A DNA stretch of 64,000 bases from Guyanagaster necrorhizus (taxonomy: Eukaryota > Basidiomycota > Agaricomycetes > Agaricales > Physalacriaceae), in NCBI RefSeq assembly GCF_019112545.1, contig NW_025064953.1, positions 1 to 64,000 of the forward strand. The letters run 5' to 3'. The notes under the pieces were generated by a model, which did not search any database, was not told where the DNA came from, and worked only from the letters and a program-made list of their open reading frames with translations. This document shows positions 45,732-57,992 of the stretch, in pieces. Made by a program: the position numbers and the translations under genes. The first letter of the stretch is position 1; each line of letters begins with the position of its first letter.

Positions 45732-48700
45732 CGTCTGGGCTTCCTCCTCCAGGTAAGCGGTGTCAAACAGCGAAAATCGAGTCGCGGAGGCGTCTCAGTG
45801 AGAAGGTGAAAAACGCTATCGTGGTGACTGGTAAACCATAGAATTTGTTTCTGATTGGCAGGGGCATTCAATCTTGCGGCCATCACATGACCGGTCCGGT
45901 TGGTCCCGGTAGACCTGTGCTAACCTTTCGTTCTGGTGAATCAATATCCAAGACTTACATATGGTTCGACGCGGATTCAGACGAGTCTATCATATGTGCA
46001 TGCTAATTGATAGCTTCCCACCGGGAATCACGCGGAGATGAGAAAAATGAGAAAAGCCATGATTGGTGATAGAAGGGATTTTGGAGGTTCCTTTAGTCAG
46101 TTCCTGGGGTCAAAGACAATTGTTCGTGTTTAAGCATTGTCCTGTAACTTAGTTGATGCAATCTTCGAATGACGTTAATGTCACGTGATCTGAGGCGCGT
46201 CGCGTCCTGTGTCAGCCGACGCGCCTTGTGTTCATATGGCTAAGATGTGAGCAATGCAGATAAGAAACTGATCAAACGGGGTGAAACAATATATGTCCCG
46301 CCTATGAACTAAGCTTGATGTGTTGAAGAGCATGTAAGAATGAGAACAAATGAGGGGGCTAAGCTCAGTTCATTGTGGATTACTGAATGTAGCTAAGGAA
46401 CGGTTTGCCGTCGCCATAAACTTTGATGAAAATGAGAAGGAACAAGGATCTCAGAAGGAAACTGGGAAAGCTTCAAAATTTCGGTTTTTCAATAGCCAAG
46501 TCTTGCCGTGTCTGGCAGCAAATCAAGATTCGATAACAGCGCAGAGGCCTATGAAAACAAACTCATCCTTGTGTTACATTGCAAGTTACTGTAAGTTACA
46601 GGTAGTACTACTAGTAGTACTGAACGGAAGGCCTCGAAGACATATAGTCGCCCGTCCTGTTAGAACGATGGCGGCGTTTTATCGCTTGTTGGCGGCCCAG
46701 GACCTGCGATCGTTGCCAATAAACTTCCAAATCCCTGATAATCTGATATCTACGTGGACCCTTTGACTTACTTATTCACCCAGATACTGTCATCTCACTC
46801 TGTTGTTAGTTGTCACCGACATCGCGGAGAAAGGAGTTCAGGAATAAATGAATCCTTTCAATCTTCACTTGATAGTTTCACGGATGTCGACGTCGTGGTC
46901 GCCAAGGAAACACGGTAATCTCCAGGTGCCTTATCGAACTGTGTACACGGAAGCAGGAATGCAGCGTACGCTTTCAATTCCGCGTCTCGTCTATGCCTGT
47001 TCATGCCTGGATGATCCTGATTTGATAGTAAACTGTCAGCCGCTGAGAACTTGAGCGCAGCTTTGCGTACCAGTGGGTACCTTGAAGCGAACAAATGCTT
47101 CAATGCCCTCCATACTGTGACTGATGGATATGGGTGAGTAAGGAGATTCGGCTCCTCGGTCCGAATTTCGAATAGACTAAATTGCATCGGATCCATCTAC
47201 TAACACGGACCGTTACTGTCATGTTATAACCTGCCGTCTATTCCGATATCCTGGCCCGATGACCCTGCTTCATCCCCAAGTATTTACCTCGAGCGGTCAC
47301 AGTGGACTCAAAAGTGAAGTTCATACCGTGGCATTTACTGACCGGTGCCGTGTACAAGTAGAAGTCCACGTTTTTCTGTGTCACTCCACCCTACTACCGA
47401 ATATTAGAGCATAGAAAACGTCGACCAGCTGTTTGTAGGGGTAAACCTCCGAGAAAGTAACCGACATCTTACATCTTGCGGCGCAGCTCTCTAGGCAGGC
47501 AGGCAGGCAAGACAGACGTCATATCGGATCACTGTAAATAACCGATAAGAGCATTGAGCTTGAGTCAAAGAAGTCGGCGCTCCGAGTCTTACACGACGAC
47601 AAACTTTGTTATATTTGTCGCCAAAAAACGGTGCCTTGCAAACTTCGGGACCTGACAGGTACGACCATGGTGCGCGGTCTCCCTAGGCAAACTCTTAAAT
47701 CTCTGGCGGAATTAGTATGCCACTTGAATAGTTACACGGTATCAGAGAAAGAGGACGGCGTTGATCTACAGCCTTCATCTCGCTATGAGCTGCTGTTATT
47801 GTAGAATTGCTGTTGCGAGGGGTTTCGAACGCCGCGGGAGAGCACAATAGCTGCAATCATGACTTTGTAAGGACACGCGTAACGTGATAAATTGATGTTG
47901 ACGACGTGAGAGTAACAAATACAGATGTTTTTCTTGTGATATCGACAAACTGCCTGAAAAGCTTTCAACGGGGACAAGCGTATACAAGGAAAAGGAAACT
48001 CACCCTGCGACTAGGTGACCTTCGTTTACCAGTCGTTCCTCTGTAAGCGACGTGTCAGTCCACCGAGACGTGAAATTCCAAATATTGCGAATAGACGTGT
48101 ACCGTATGCATACCCAAACCCGAGTCACCACCACACGTATAAAAATACTGAACAAATCATCTTGCACTGCACTTTTGGACCACATCTTGGTCCGTACATC
48201 GATCGAGATGGACAGGGTGTTGCAAGTGACACTGGTTCCGAGCGTTGTGGTCAAGACCAAAGGAAGACACGGCTGCAACCATAGTAGCATCGAAAAGCAT
48301 TGACATCGTCTCCGCGGTGGCCACAGGGCAACATACTAGATATCGATGTGGTGAATCGCGGTAGAGATGTCTTTTGAGGTATCGACGGCCATTGAAATAT
48401 TGAAGCTTGAAGTCAGGAGGGTCTCCGAGAGATAGCAATGGGTATTGCTGTCATAGCTAGGAGTTGGTAGGGGAACTGGTAATGGAACCGGCCCTCAAGC
48501 AACTACTACTGCTTTTGGCCTATTGCGCTCTCTCCAACCTAAATCCCCGCGAAGCTATTTTATCATAGCGCTCTTCAAGGACTAGATGGAGCTCCTTCTG
48601 GTGATGTCATAGTGTCAAGTGCTCCTGCCATCATTTGGAGATTATTCAGGTTTTCTTACGGCGAGATGAGTGGATGTTGCGAAGTACGTACGTTTCTCGT

Positions 48701-49010
48701 ATGTACTCTTAGCTGGTTGCTGGTTTAATCGTCCTCTGGCCCCGAAAGCTGCTACTCACTGAGCGGTGAGTTCCATTGGACTCCAATGTCTAGCAATGCT
48801 GACGCTAGGATTTCTAGGAATCACCCCTCTCGAGCTTGTGATGAGCACCGCACAAGCTATGCGAAGCGTCTCTGACTCCTTGTCGACCGGCTTATGGATA
48901 TGTTTCCACCAATCATATCGCAGCCGATTTCCACATCATTGACGCGTACACTTGGGTCGTTGGGCCCACCTCACGCAAATACTTGACGAGGTGGAGAAAG
49001 CAGCAAACCG
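45732..49010. other. 3.3-kb gene-poor region
   Basis: Normal CpG content but no convincing gene. The longest frames (plus 46,350-46,766; minus 46,858-47,196; overlapping frames at 48,000-48,440) lack domains, and their neighbours in other frames are equally long. The stretch includes an 18-bp perfect palindrome (46,604-46,621) and a GGCA tandem run (about 47,494-47,509). It separates the divergent zf-4CXXC_R1 gene and dehydrogenase remnant, so it could carry promoters for both. Confidence 0.4.
46604..46621. repeat. 18-bp perfect palindrome
   Basis: AGTACTACTAGTAGTACT equals its own reverse complement. It sits in the gene-poor region upstream of the zf-4CXXC_R1 gene. It could be a dimeric regulator site or a cruciform-prone sequence. 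No spacing to a start codon suggests a specific role. Confidence 0.9.
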
Positions 49011-49018
49011 TATAAAAG
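49011..49018 (+). promoter_or_regulatory. TATA box of dehydrogenase remnant
   Basis: TATAAAAG lies 49 bases before the ATG at 49,067, a usual fungal spacing. The promoter seems preserved although the downstream gene is deleted inside. Confidence 0.6.
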
Positions 49019-49066
49019 AGCCCCGTCTGGCCGACCCAAAGTTATACCTCGTTTCCCCAGTACACA

Positions 49067-49497
49067 ATGTCTACTTCCCAACTTGTTTGTCTCATTACTG
49101 GAACTTCGTACGCCCTTAAGTCTCGTCCTTGGGTCTTCGAAGCATTCGTATCGACTTTGGGTACTTCCGTACCTCTTTCCTAAAACGAGACCATCGGAAA
49201 CCGTACGTTGCCAAGATCGAGGATTATAGAAAGATGGCGGAGCAGGTGGAGAGCGCTTTGCAGGGTAAGTGTTGTTACCTTTTCACCTTTTTTTGTGTAC
49301 CGAGGGGGCCTGTCGCAGCGTACAATGGAAACCAGCCAGGAGATCCGAAGAAGGGCGTACAAGTAATGTTGGACGTTGTTCGTGGGGAGGGTGTTACGCG
49401 AGGGAAAGAGTTCCCAAAATCATTGGTATTGGGGTCGGGCTGTTTCGAGAGCGCGCAGGATCAGATACAAGGATATCTGAAGCTTCACGCAGAATAG
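49067..49497 (+). pseudogene. short-chain dehydrogenase/reductase, core deleted
   Basis: ATG 49,067 opens with S-T-S-Q-L-V-C-L-I-T-G-T-S, the first beta strand and start of the nucleotide-binding glycine motif of classical SDRs. It then jumps, out of frame, to the L-G-L-R-S-I-R-I-D-F-G-Y-F-R-T-S-F segment (49,130) that normally lies about 25 residues after the catalytic Tyr-x-x-x-Lys. About 150 residues are therefore missing, including the Ser-Tyr-Lys catalytic triad. The C-terminal part is well kept, including an intron (about 49,265-49,315) before A-Y-N-G-N-Q-P-G-D-P-K-K-G. It cannot be an active oxidoreductase. Alternative: two unrelated fragments, unlikely given the order and orientation. 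Confidence 0.78.
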
Positions 49498-49689
49498 GAA
49501 GGTGTTTCGAAGAGCACAGATTTTTAACGTTGCGGTCCGAAGACTCCGCTCGGCTCGGAAACGTATATGCCGGCGGTAAGCTATTCCAGTTCAACCTGTT
49601 AAAAGTAGACTAGGTTTTGACCTCTACGCGTCCGACTCGCACGATACGGATCTACTGCGCTCACATTCAACCGTGAATATTGACTGTCC

Positions 49690-50415
49690 CGCCAGTTTGT
49701 AATGTTCCTTCCTGCTCGACCTCGGCTGCATCCAGACCCTACTCTTCGAACGAATTCCTCGCTAACGGCTATGTACAGATTGCTAACAGGGACATCTACT
49801 TTGGCGCCCTCCCATCTCCCCACCGTTCCGTCGAAAAGTCATCTTCCGGGCGTGTTATCCGTCCCTGTTTGCTCGCCGTCGCGCGCGTTCCCCATCCATG
49901 TGTTGGCTATCTCGTCTTCCAAGATTCCCTCGGAGCATTGTATGGTGTTTCCTATACATGCTCTCGTCCTTGCGTCGCACTGCGCGCATCTCCCGGTGAT
50001 CCCACCTGCTCATTCACAAGCCGGCCAATCGCTGGTCAAGCTCCCTGTTCTTCCCTTCGCCCTCCCCTCGCCGCAGGCATTCGGCATTATCCATAACTTC
50101 ATGTACACCCACCGCCTCGAGCCTGTCTTCAGATCGCTCCTCCCAGTCCCAGTAGGTTTCTTCCAATCCATCTCACACGAGACGGTCCTCGATACCCTGG
50201 AGGCCATGGGGACATGAATGCAACTGTCGGCCTACCTTTGCTCCCAGGAGCAGGGAGACTTGCAGAAGCCTACTACGCATGCTGTGCATGTTAAGGAGCT
50301 CTGGCAGGATATGACCGCTATCGGCATCTACAGCACAGATTTGTGGGACGCTGTTGACCTTGCTTGGAGAATTGTGATTGGCGCGCTTACCATTGCCGCT
50401 AGGAACGCGAATTAA
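49690..50415 (+). pseudogene. Clp1-like sexual-development protein, nonsense-disrupted
   Basis: Two consecutive frames in the same phase (49,702-50,214 and 50,218-50,415) separated by a TGA at 50,215-50,217. Together they resemble the C-terminal two thirds of basidiomycete Clp1 (clampless1)-type proteins. Blocks include L-T-A-M-Y-R-L-L-T-G-T (49,767), P-S-P-Q-A-F-G-I-I-H-N-F-M-Y-T-H-R-L (50,068), L-S-A-Y-L-C (50,224) and H-V-K-E-L-W-Q-D-M (50,287). Clp1 is needed for clamp formation and dikaryon development in Coprinopsis and Ustilago. The N-terminal part is absent or shifted upstream of 49,690. Expression of a full product is unlikely. Confidence 0.68.
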
Positions 50416-51611
50416 TTTCGCACCACGCTATGCCTTTAATATTCCCGGGCGCGCTTGTATCCAAAACATTGTTACTAATACCCTTGCATTATTCCACCAA
50501 CCCCATATTTCTAGTATCGTTACTGTATTATTTTTTGTAGAACTTGATTTGAGTCGAACATCTTCTATATATAGCCTTGCATTTTTTTCACTCTTTCTAC
50601 GCGTATAATCCATATAGACCAAACCAAGACGTCGTCTTCTCCTTCCTTATGGCACAACAAATTGATGGTTGTTTAGCTGATATGTACATGACGTCCCAGT
50701 TGCACGGAGAAACGGGGCCTGAAATGGACAAAGGTCACGTAGAGGAAGCTGATACACGGGTCAGCCTTGACACGGCCTTCTTTGTAGTATGGATTGCACT
50801 TGCCCGGGAATGATTGTTCTACGCTTGTATCTACGATTCTACGGATAGGAGTTATCAGACTGGCTGCAGTGAGCGTGGTCGAGGACAAACGCGTGATTTT
50901 TGGTCTTTGAAAGCTACCAGGAAGATGTGAGTAAGGGATAAAGACGCGTTTATCAGAATGCTTACTGGAAGGGCATTATGGTGGTGATGATGGTCTGTGA
51001 TTACATCATAGTTGGCATCGTCCACCGCAGCATTTCCTTCATGCAAGTACGCATTGTTCGTCGTTCCATTTTTCAGAACGGAAATCTTGCACAGGCTGAG
51101 GAACGGACTCTGAAAATTTACAGATGGATGGATCCCCATTTCTTTTCGAAGAATGAGAAGGTCAAGAGAACACAGCTGTGTGAATGACAGCAACCGTTAC
51201 ATCGTTGCTACCGCGCCGTTGCAGCATTCAAGGTAATTGCAGCCTTTTGTGGGCGCTTTGATACGTATCACCTTGAATTTTGCTTTTTTGAGAATAGTGG
51301 GGGTACAGCAAGATATCAACGAGGCGGTCGAGAACAGCAAGGGCGTGTCGGCAACGAAGCAAATGTAGGGCACGAGTACATCGATTGAATACTCTTCACA
51401 CTATGCGCCCAATTTTTCAGCAGAAACCAAAGTATCTGTTCAAGGCTTCCCTTTGCGGTACTAAGTTTCCTTACTGAAAGATAAGCGGAACCTAAAATAT
51501 TGAAAGGAACGTGTCCACCGCCAGGCAAGGGCGATCGTGGGAACTAAACCCAACGCTAATGTCGACCGCCATCTCCTGCCTCTGCATCTTCTTTAAAGAC
51601 GACAGAACAAG
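50416..51611. other. intergenic, no supported gene
   Basis: Overlapping frames of 60-110 codons on both strands (for example minus 50,855-51,193 with a His run) have no recognisable domain. The right end should contain the promoter of the hypothetical gene at 51,612. Confidence 0.4.
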
Positions 51612-52705
51612 ATGATGCCCTTCCAGTGGCTCACCCGGCTCTTCTCTACCGTCCTTTCCTTCATCATGCCGTCCCCTGGCCCTTCCGACGACATGTGTAT
51701 CTTCGCAACCGAGCCTCAGCGGGGGGCGACGAGCGCTACGCTCCTTCTCAGCGCGCTTAAGAACCGTAACGATTTCCTCCGGCGAGGCCTCGGTAATATT
51801 CATGTCGAACAAATCGAGTACCGTAAGTGTTGTCCATCCCATAATGTGTCTCAGCACGAGTACCTCGTGGTGACCGTGAAGGAATCTTCGGGAGCTGGGC
51901 GGAGTGGGTTCCTCATGGTAGATAGGTTGCACGATTCACCTACACCGAATGCCTCACAGTCCAATTCTTCTACCGCTTCTTCCTCGACTACCACTGATGA
52001 TCACTGGGATACCCCAAACCGTCTTCATCACTTCGGCGCCAAAGTCAAGAATTTCAGCAAGTGGTATCCTATTGATGCATTCGACAGAGTCGTCATCTTG
52101 CGCAGCATCGACGAAGCCCTGGAGGTGCAGGGTGGATGCCCGTACCATTGCCTTATGACGATGGACTTCAGTCAGGCGCAAAGACGCGTCACCCTCGAGC
52201 ACTTTCTCCTCCTCCTCCAGACCACCTCGACGAACACTGTAGTGTACCACCTCATCTTTGCGCAGTGCTACTGGTTTGCATACACCATTTGGAAGGTTCT
52301 CGATATGGAGGCAGCACCGCATATAGCACGGACAAAGTATGCTCCATTACAGGGCAGGAATCCTGAGTTGGCGCCGGGCATGGTCCTTGGGAGAGGCGAT
52401 GAAGTGAACGAATGGAGGGCGCCGGAGACGGTCAAGCTGCAGTGGGAAGAAGCAAAAGTTATCGCGGACCAGGAGTGGGTTGAGTTGCGAGACGTGAGCT
52501 TTTGATTATCATTCTTTAGACGGACAGATTTTTCTGATATGCTTGTCAGGCGCTTCTTGCTCCAGAGAGGGCCCGTACACGGGCAGAGGAAGCCCTTCAG
52601 CAAGAACGGGTAGCCCGTCAACAGGCAGAGGCAGAGGTCAATCAGCTTCGAGCGACGTTAGCGAGGTATCAGTCCCCTGCTGGTGATAGGTCCTATACAC
52701 AGTAA
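51612..52705 (+). CDS. Agaricomycete-type hypothetical protein, 345 aa
   Basis: Exon 1 is 51,612-52,493 and exon 2 is 52,550-52,705, joined across a 56-base GT-AG intron (GTGAGC...TGTCAG). The spliced frame is open to TAA. The N-terminus is mildly hydrophobic, followed by a H-E-Y-L-V-V-T-V core strand, a Ser/Thr-rich linker (about residues 115-135), an A-Q-C-Y-W-F-A-Y-T-I-W motif near residue 218, and a coiled-coil tail rich in Ala, Gln and Arg. I recall many paralogues of this shape in mushroom genomes, with no known function. A 32-base GT..AG-like segment at about 51,823-51,854 could be a short intron, but removing it would shift the frame. It is one of two intact genes in the right half. 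Confidence 0.75.
52494..52549 (+). other. intron of hypothetical gene
   Basis: Starts GTGAGC after a GAC codon and ends TTGTCAG before GCG. The phase is zero on both sides, and an in-frame TGA inside it is removed by splicing. Confidence 0.8.
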
Positions 52706-55700
52706 ATTCTTCTTGTTTCTCCTTCCTCCACATCGTTTTCGTTCTTCCTATCTTTCCATCGTGCTATGTAATACTACCTACGCTCCCTGCTTTCATTGCT
52801 AACTATCTGCTTTCGATGCTTCTGCGATAATGTAGTTTTATGCCGTGTTTTGTTTTGATGACCGCTGCTAAATGTGATAGTGTTTCTTTTGACAGTCATG
52901 CGACATTTTGTGTTCATCGGATGACCAATATCGCACTCGGGCTCGCCATGGTGCTAAGTACTCTGTCGGATTTGTTCCGTACGAATCTTTCAGCTGAAAT
53001 TACTTCCACTTATTGTTCCTGGGACAGATATCATTTCCTTTCTCGCCTCTTCGTGCAGTTCCAATAGCCAAAGGTATCATTTATGGTTTCCGCTCGGACA
53101 GAAAAGGGCGAACGACCAATGAAAGAAGAAGAAGGTCGACCAGAACGTGCTCCCTTCTTCAGGAAGCTTAGAGAATTTGTCTCTTCTCTGGCCGGGTTGG
53201 TAAAATGTCGAGGAATTGGAGGTCTTTGGACTTCTGAGCGACATTCATCTCGGAAGCGAAGTCGACATGGGCGATTATGTTCACAACGCTATCATAGCTA
53301 TCGTTCGGGGCCTCAATGTCTTACACGATGCATCTTTATGCTCTATGAACCTGTTGCTAGTCGTTGATGCTAGATAGCGACGTGATATGATAACTCGGAG
53401 AAAACTGACCTCTACGGCCAGCTTGTCATTTTGTCGCTTTCAGTCTCATTGGAAATGCATGGTCTTAAGGATGCAGAGTATAGCTCTTTTTTGCTAGACA
53501 TATGGCAATTGTCTCACAGCTGGATGAGCCTCTCCTTGTTACCGGTATTTTATTACCATCGTCTCGCCAGCCATGTCTAGTATGCTTGCCTGCGAACTAT
53601 CTCGTTTTCAAAAGCTGCCTAACCGGACCACACCGTATCATTGTCATCCTACAACTGAAAAAAATGGCGTGATATTCACACTTCCTGAAATGCTTTTCTT
53701 CAACCGACTTGATGTTGTAATTTAGCATCTTTTCGTGTGTTCTCGCTTTCTCCTCTCGCTCTATATAGTTTGATGAGTTTTTCCTGATGCTTTAGACTAA
53801 TACTGTTCCTTTACGTCGATGTACATATCTTATCGCTTCAGTGAATCAAAACTCTGAGCCTTAGGACTCAGATTCGCCATTATACAACTGGGAACGCAAA
53901 GCTGTGAATACTCCCATATTTTCCGGCAACGGACCTGTCTTCATAAGGACTTGCGTAGAGGCATTCGTGTGCTGGTTCCCTGGCACACGAAGGGTTGATG
54001 CTGCTAGCCATGACCATTATGGTCATGGATGTTCGCAAGCCCACCTCAATGGGGATGATATCTTCCTTAGACTGGACTAAGGCAGATTGACTCGTCGGTC
54101 TCGATGTGTGTCTGGAAGGATTCGGAGGGCGACTTGTGTCTTCTCCATTTCTGGTAGTGCGAAAGCATATGAGGATCTGGATGCGAGGCAGACGATCGTC
54201 TCCACTGTGGCCATCTTCCCCTCCTCAGTAAGTCATTAGTAACCTGGTCAGAATTGAAAGTGGGTGCTGATATCAAGAATGGAAATCGAATCACGCGAGA
54301 GAAAAAATGGTCGAATAGGAGAAGTTGAACAAGTGAAAGTGAAAGTTTCTTTTGTTTGCCCCAAATTTGAAAATACCGAGCGGTGAATACCTCTTTGGGA
54401 ATCGATTGCAGATTTGCTTCCGCGGATGGTTCCTGGGTACAATTTGAGACTGATCTAGATAGCTTGAACTTGAACGTATATTCATAAAAGAATGTAGGAT
54501 ACAAAAATAATTTAAGAGCGTAAAGGGAAAATAACGAGCATGGTTCACCATGAAGATCATCCTGTCAAGGACGGATGGAGAGAAGACTCTGGCTTATCGG
54601 TGTCGCTAGTGATTGCGCAATAGTATTCCAAAGGCAAGATTTTCAGGATAGAGATATGCGCCTTGTGCATCCTCCTTGTATTTCGAGTCGAATTCTGTGA
54701 CTTTCTCTCGACTGCGACGCCTATCAGGAGAAGAATCAGCGCTGTCGTACGAGCGCACCTTGCTCGATCAACTCCCTGTTTACCAGCCTGGCTTCGCGAC
54801 TGCTTCGAGTTGTGAAGGAGGCGTGATCAGGAGATGACAGTGTTTATAGACATCGATGCCACAGCTGGATTACATGAGCTTGTAGACCCGCGAGACAGTA
54901 CCTACGGCCGCTCATTCTGCCGTCTTTCCCTTCTTGCAGGACGAAGGGCTGGCGTTTTCACTTCTCCGAGTGTTGGTGAGAATGCGTGATGCGCCTTGGA
55001 TGGAATCAAGGTAAGTTCGGGAAGCGAAGCAAGTGTGCAGAAAGCGGCCATCGAATTATTCTTCCGTATTGCTGGACCCGACACTGCCTTTTTTTTTTTT
55101 GCTCTTGAACACGGGTTGGCGATTTGAATCCTTTGCCATCCAGCCAGCTCATTAGGTCCCTGAGATACTTCGAACGAAAGTCACGGAGCCAAATTCTGCA
55201 AGGTCGCCGATCGTCCTTCCTTTGCACCGCGCAGGTTTATTAATAATTGTATGTATCGACCCAGGCTTGACACGGTAGCAAAGAATGGGAAGTTGTCACA
55301 AAACCTTGGAACCTCATGACCGCATAGCATGTAAAGTCTGGAAGCTCCTCCGTACAGTTGTAGCTGAACATTGAAAGAATATGGGACTTGGTGACGAGAC
55401 ACGCAGAGGTCTATGAGGGACGAAAATGAAAAAAAAAAAAAATTAGGATAAGCAGCCGAAGTTGTTAGGTTTCTCCGGAAGGTCTTGTGTGTTCCAGGAT
55501 TTTGTGACAACTTCCCGAGTCCTGATTTTCGCCACCGTTGAGTTTTCGACAGATGCATGTCATCGAGAAGGAGAACAGTTTCCCCCTTACTCATGTCGAA
55601 GTCACTTCTCATCAACGACCGCAGCAGGAGTCCATTATACAGTCCATTTGATAAGCAGAGCTTTGAGCGGAGGTTCAGAGTGCAATTTCTTTCCTGACTT

Positions 55701-56200
55701 TCTCTTTCCGACGGCCGTGGGTATCTGAAGATGTCATGCAGCGGAGCCGTAATGAACTAAAAGGCTTCACCGTCAGTCGCGTCGGATGCCGGAGTACGCG
55801 TCCAAGTCTGAAGTGGACAAAGTTGACCAAACAAGCAAGGCGTTTCTCCTCCTTCCACTATTACTATCATCCCGCAATGCCTGTCACTTATTTCTTTCGA
55901 TACTCTGGCGCCAAAGGTGGCATGCATGGATCTTAAGGGCATAATTCCTAAGTAATGCGCCGCAAAACCCGTGCATGGTGGACTCGCTGATACTTCGGTA
56001 GGTCAATCACTGCTTCCTGACGCGTCGGATTTTCCTTAGTTTACGACAGGCGAACAGAACCTTTTTAATTTGGCTCGAAGCACCTGCGCAGTGCGCGAGA
56101 ATCCTATATTTTGTAATAATACCTCTTCCTCTTTCCAAACGGTCATCCTTCTCCGAACCCAAAAAGCTACATAAGGAGGGCGATGTTCGCTCCCATTGCT
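52706..56200. other. 3.5-kb gene-poor region
   Basis: No gene identified. Short plus-strand frames at 53,083-53,367, and pieces near 53,580-53,700 in another frame, might be a heavily decayed protein, but I could not name it. Minus frames at 54,067-54,504 and 55,181-55,615 have no domain. Homopolymer runs occur near 55,090 (T) and 55,430 (A). The right end contains the upstream part of the esterase remnant. Confidence 0.35.
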
Positions 56201-57992
56201 CGTCGCACTAATCATGCTCATCGTGGTGTCCGTTCTGTGCTATGCTCTCTGGGCTGTCTTTGCCCGTCATGTTCTGGTAGAACTATATCTTTCATTCATG
56301 TGGTCCCTGCGCTAATGACAACGGAGGACCTATGGTGGCGGTTTCGCTGGAGGCGCTTCGTCGTCGTACAATGGAAGCAATATCGTTTCCCAGAGTGTTA
56401 CCAAAGTAAAGTTCCGCATTCTATCTACGTGTTCGTGACTAATTGCCTCCAGGGAACTCCCATCATCTACGTGAACTACAATTATCGGCTAGGGCCGTTA
56501 GGTTTTCCCCAAGGACAGGAAGCCGAGAGCAGAGGACAGCTCAACCTCGGACTCAGAGATCAGTTAACTGCCTTGGAATGGGTTCAGCAGAATATTGGCT
56601 TGTTTGGTGGTGATAAAACCAAGGTGGTGAATTCGTTATGTGCACCTTCTCTTGATAACATTCCCGGGTAGGTAACAATTTTCGGAGAAAGTGCTGGATC
56701 TATGATGACGAATTTGATGCTTCTAAACTCGTCGATTTCCAACTTTGCCTGGGCTGCGGTACGCATACCGTCATTTCACAAAAGTTATTATTCTGAATCT
56801 GGTTCAGCGTCCTCCCCTGTCATCTATAATGCATCTGCACGAGAATCTACCTGGCAAGATTTTGTTGCAGGGACAACAGGCTGCAAGTCCGTCGCCGGCA
56901 CGCAGAACAATTTCGGCTGCCTGCAGGCGGTGAATTCGTCCGCTATATATCAAGGAATCGTGGAGGCCTATGCGTTAGCTATCGAAGATTTCCCTTTTTA
57001 TCCTGTGCTGGACGGTACTTCGGGTGTTCTTCCCGATCTGCCTACGCAGCTCTGGGCGAAGGGCAAGTTTGCCACGATTCCTTTCATCTCAGGCACGAAC
57101 TTGGACGAAGGTATGATATGAATTTTATACAAAGGCCAAACTCAACGTTAGTGTTCATTAGGGACTGGTCAACAGACAAATCGCAGCTTCACCGATGGGG
57201 ACATCAAGGATTACATACAGACCACCTATTCAGCTTTCCCACCTTACATCCCTGATGCTATCCTGGACCGCTTTCTCGAACTGTACCCTAACGATCCATC
57301 CTTGGGTTCGCCGTATGGCACCGGAAATGAAAGTTTTGGGTTACCCGTAGGCTATAAGAGATTGGCATCTATGAGTAAGCATTGTTTCTTGTTCCCAATA
57401 TGAAGTGCTTAACCATCAATTTCAGTGGGAGACTTAACCTTTGATGCTCAACGTCGAACATGGATACAGGCTGCTGTGCGAGCAGGCGTGAAATCGTACG
57501 GTTATCAATTCGCACAGAATTCCTCGTCTTGGGCGCCCTACTTTGGAGGCGGATCTCGTCTTTCCTGAATCCGTCTGAGTTGTACTGAGATATTTGCCAG
57601 TGACTCATTCAGCGGAACTAGAGTTTATCTACGGAGAACTGGATTCCTCCACTGAGCCGGCTTCGTCGATCTTGCTGGGTGAAATGATGGTCGACTACTG
57701 GGTTTAATCTAGTACGAGCTTGGATCCCAACGATGGCTTAGGGACGTCTCGTGAGTGATTCTCATGCTGCTGGTTGGATGCTTGTTAATCAATTGGCAAA
57801 CCCTAACTGGCCACAATACACACCGGATAATGAGGCATGTTAAAATTACTCGTTAGAATGGTTTCTTTCACTGATCGTGGCCCCCCGGTGCTCATACAAT
57901 TGAAAGGCGAGAATATGACTGTAATTCCGGATGACTATCGGGAGGAACAGATCGAGTTCCTTAGGGATAATGCTGTCGCTTTCCACCGGTAA
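56183..57992 (+). pseudogene. type-B carboxylesterase/lipase, N-truncated, with a nonsense codon
   Basis: Alpha/beta-hydrolase of the carboxylesterase B family on the plus strand. L-P-V-M-F-W is followed by a 50-base intron (56,277-56,326), then Y-G-G-G-F (oxyanion-hole glycines), N-Y-R-L-G-P-L-G-F (56,483) and the nucleophile G-E-S-A-G with Ser at 56,690-56,692. N-L-D-E-G (57,100) carries the acid, and T-H-S-A-E-L the His near 57,605. At least five small introns fit. The first 60-80 residues and any secretion signal are missing: a TAA lies shortly upstream in frame. A TAA at 57,705-57,707 breaks the C-terminal part, which nevertheless continues in recognisable form to the stop at 57,990-57,992. 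Relatives hydrolyse esters and are often secreted. This copy is probably dead. Confidence 0.75.

Noticed and set aside
46350..46766. 138-codon plus-strand frame as a gene
   Set aside because: Composition is not coding-like, it contains the palindrome, and no domain or intron structure is evident.
55088..55441. Homopolymer T and A runs as retrotransposon poly(A) tails
   Set aside because: Isolated short runs with no adjacent coding remnant or target duplication.
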